A DNA stretch of 64,000 nucleotides from UKL13-2 sp038206765 (lineage in GTDB: Bacteria > Pseudomonadota > Gammaproteobacteria > Burkholderiales > Usitatibacteraceae): the NCBI GenBank assembly GCA_038206765.1, contig JBBRAM010000012.1, positions 50,852-114,851 of the forward strand, given 5' to 3'. Below the pieces are notes generated by a model. That model was given only the letters and a program-made list of their open reading frames with translations. It was not told the origin of the DNA and made no database searches. Shown in pieces: positions 63,342 through 64,000 of the stretch; within the stretch, counting starts at the first letter, position 1; each line of letters begins with the position of its first letter. Made by a program: the position numbers and the translations under genes.

Positions 63342-63887
63342 CTATTTTTCAAGAATCGTCTTCATCGACGACAGGCCGTCGTCGAAATCTTTGCCACCGG
63401 CCGAATCCATATCGACGGCGAGCATGAAAAGATTCATCGGCCGCGGCATCGAGCCCGCGAAGCTCCACTTAACTCTGGTCTGTTCGGGGGCGATCGACTC
63501 GGTAATGATCGCAGCGTCTGCCGTCGACTCGAATGGCACCTTAAACCGGATCTGGCTGTCGATGCGTTCACCGTCGACAATATTTTTGATCTCCTGCTCG
63601 CCTTCGCCGACCTCAGGATTTTGGCTTTTCCAAATATTGGTAAAACCGGGCGTTCCGTCGGTCCCGCGAAATTCGAGAGCTATTGCCGGATCTCGCTTCG
63701 CCCAAGGCCCCCATTCATTCTGATTTTTGAGCATTTTCGCGTAGGCAAAAACCTCATCTTTTGGTTTGTTGATCGTGATCTCGCGTTCGACGCGGAAATC
63801 GGTCGGCGCGAGCATTACAAGTGCCGCGATGCCGACTACACCCAGGACGATAACTATTGCGAGGCCGATCAGGATCTTCTTTAACAT
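63342..63887 (-). CDS. SRPBCC-family (START-like) protein with an N-terminal membrane helix
   Basis: This 181-residue protein has an N-terminal hydrophobic helix (about 4-25). A polyketide-cyclase/SRPBCC domain follows (REITINKPKDEVFAYAK, then WGPWAKRDPAI). The cavity ligand is unknown. AAGGAG lies about 10 nt before the chosen ATG at 63887. It is in the same direction as the secreted protein gene. Confidence 0.78.
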   Translation of the reverse strand: MLKKILIGLAIVIVLGVVGIAALVMLAPTDFRVEREITINKPKDEVFAYAKMLKNQNEWGPWAKRDPAIALEFRGTDGTPGFTNIWKSQNPEVGEGEQEIKNIVDGERIDSQIRFKVPFESTADAAIITESIAPEQTRVKWSFAGSMPRPMNLFMLAVDMDSAGGKDFDDGLSSMKTILEK

Positions 63888-63950
63888 TTGATGCTGCTCC
63901 TTCGGGGATTTTTGAGAAGCATAATCCAATCGGGAAATTTGTCAATGGGT

Positions 63951-64000
63951 TTACGGCAAGCGGCCCTCTTTTTCAGCTTCGGCGGCCGCCAGGGCATCCG
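63951..64000 (-). CDS. 3' end of a gene cut by the window
   Basis: On the minus strand one frame gives DALAAAEAEKEGRLP followed by TAA at 63951. The charged, Ala-rich tail is plausible as a protein end, but only 15 residues are visible and no family can be named. Confidence 0.45.
   Translation of the reverse strand, partial: DALAAAEAEKEGRLP

Overview
The window reads as chromosomal DNA of a free-living Gram-negative bacterium, most likely a betaproteobacterium of Burkholderiales type. This is inferred from gene content: an orphan Bug-family solute receptor, a LivKHMGF-type ABC transporter, a secreted type-2 short-chain PHA depolymerase, DUF2889, DUF5648-DUF1800 and CHASE2-kinase proteins, and a TonB-dependent receptor. 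No rRNA, tRNA, CRISPR array or prophage was recognised.

Layout. 0-5.3 kb: the 3' part of a secreted protein, a CorA-like transporter and a prolyl-oligopeptidase lipoprotein. 5.6-17.8 kb: livM-livH-livF-livG, a PHA depolymerase and the livK-type receptor on the minus strand; then a TonB receptor, a TetR regulator, an alpha/beta hydrolase and an acetyl-CoA hydrolase/transferase-family enzyme. Together these could import and activate a hydroxy-acid released from an extracellular polyester. 18-28 kb: housekeeping and orphan genes (esterase, carbonic anhydrase, asnS, an SDR protein, a GNAT gene broken by an in-frame TGA, small unknown genes, srkA). 28-33 kb: fadH, sucC-sucD, a DUF2889 protein. 33-39.6 kb: a CHASE2 Ser/Thr kinase and a DUF1501/DUF1800 pair. 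40-46.7 kb: an oxalate module: a formyltransferase/formyl-THF-hydrolase-like protein, formyl-CoA transferase, oxalyl-CoA decarboxylase, a Crp/Fnr regulator without cysteine and an OxlT-type antiporter. FNR-type boxes lie before the regulator and the antiporter. 47-58.7 kb: terC, slt, an NDUFA9-like gene, a GST, cca, a quinone oxidoreductase, a Bug receptor and a NarL-type two-component pair.

58.8-64 kb holds pntA and pntB separated by a small IS200/RAYT-like element with nested palindromes, then a small secreted protein, an SRPBCC protein and the end of one more gene. This part has a different feel in gene content. A REP-like sequence lies at the junction, so lateral transfer or an assembly join should be considered.

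Short intergenic tandem repeats of 9-12 bp recur across the left 58 kb. The best candidates for new biology are the polyester/hydroxy-acid locus, the oxalate module with its dedicated formyl-handling enzyme and FNR-box regulation, and the nested-palindrome transposase element inside the pnt operon.
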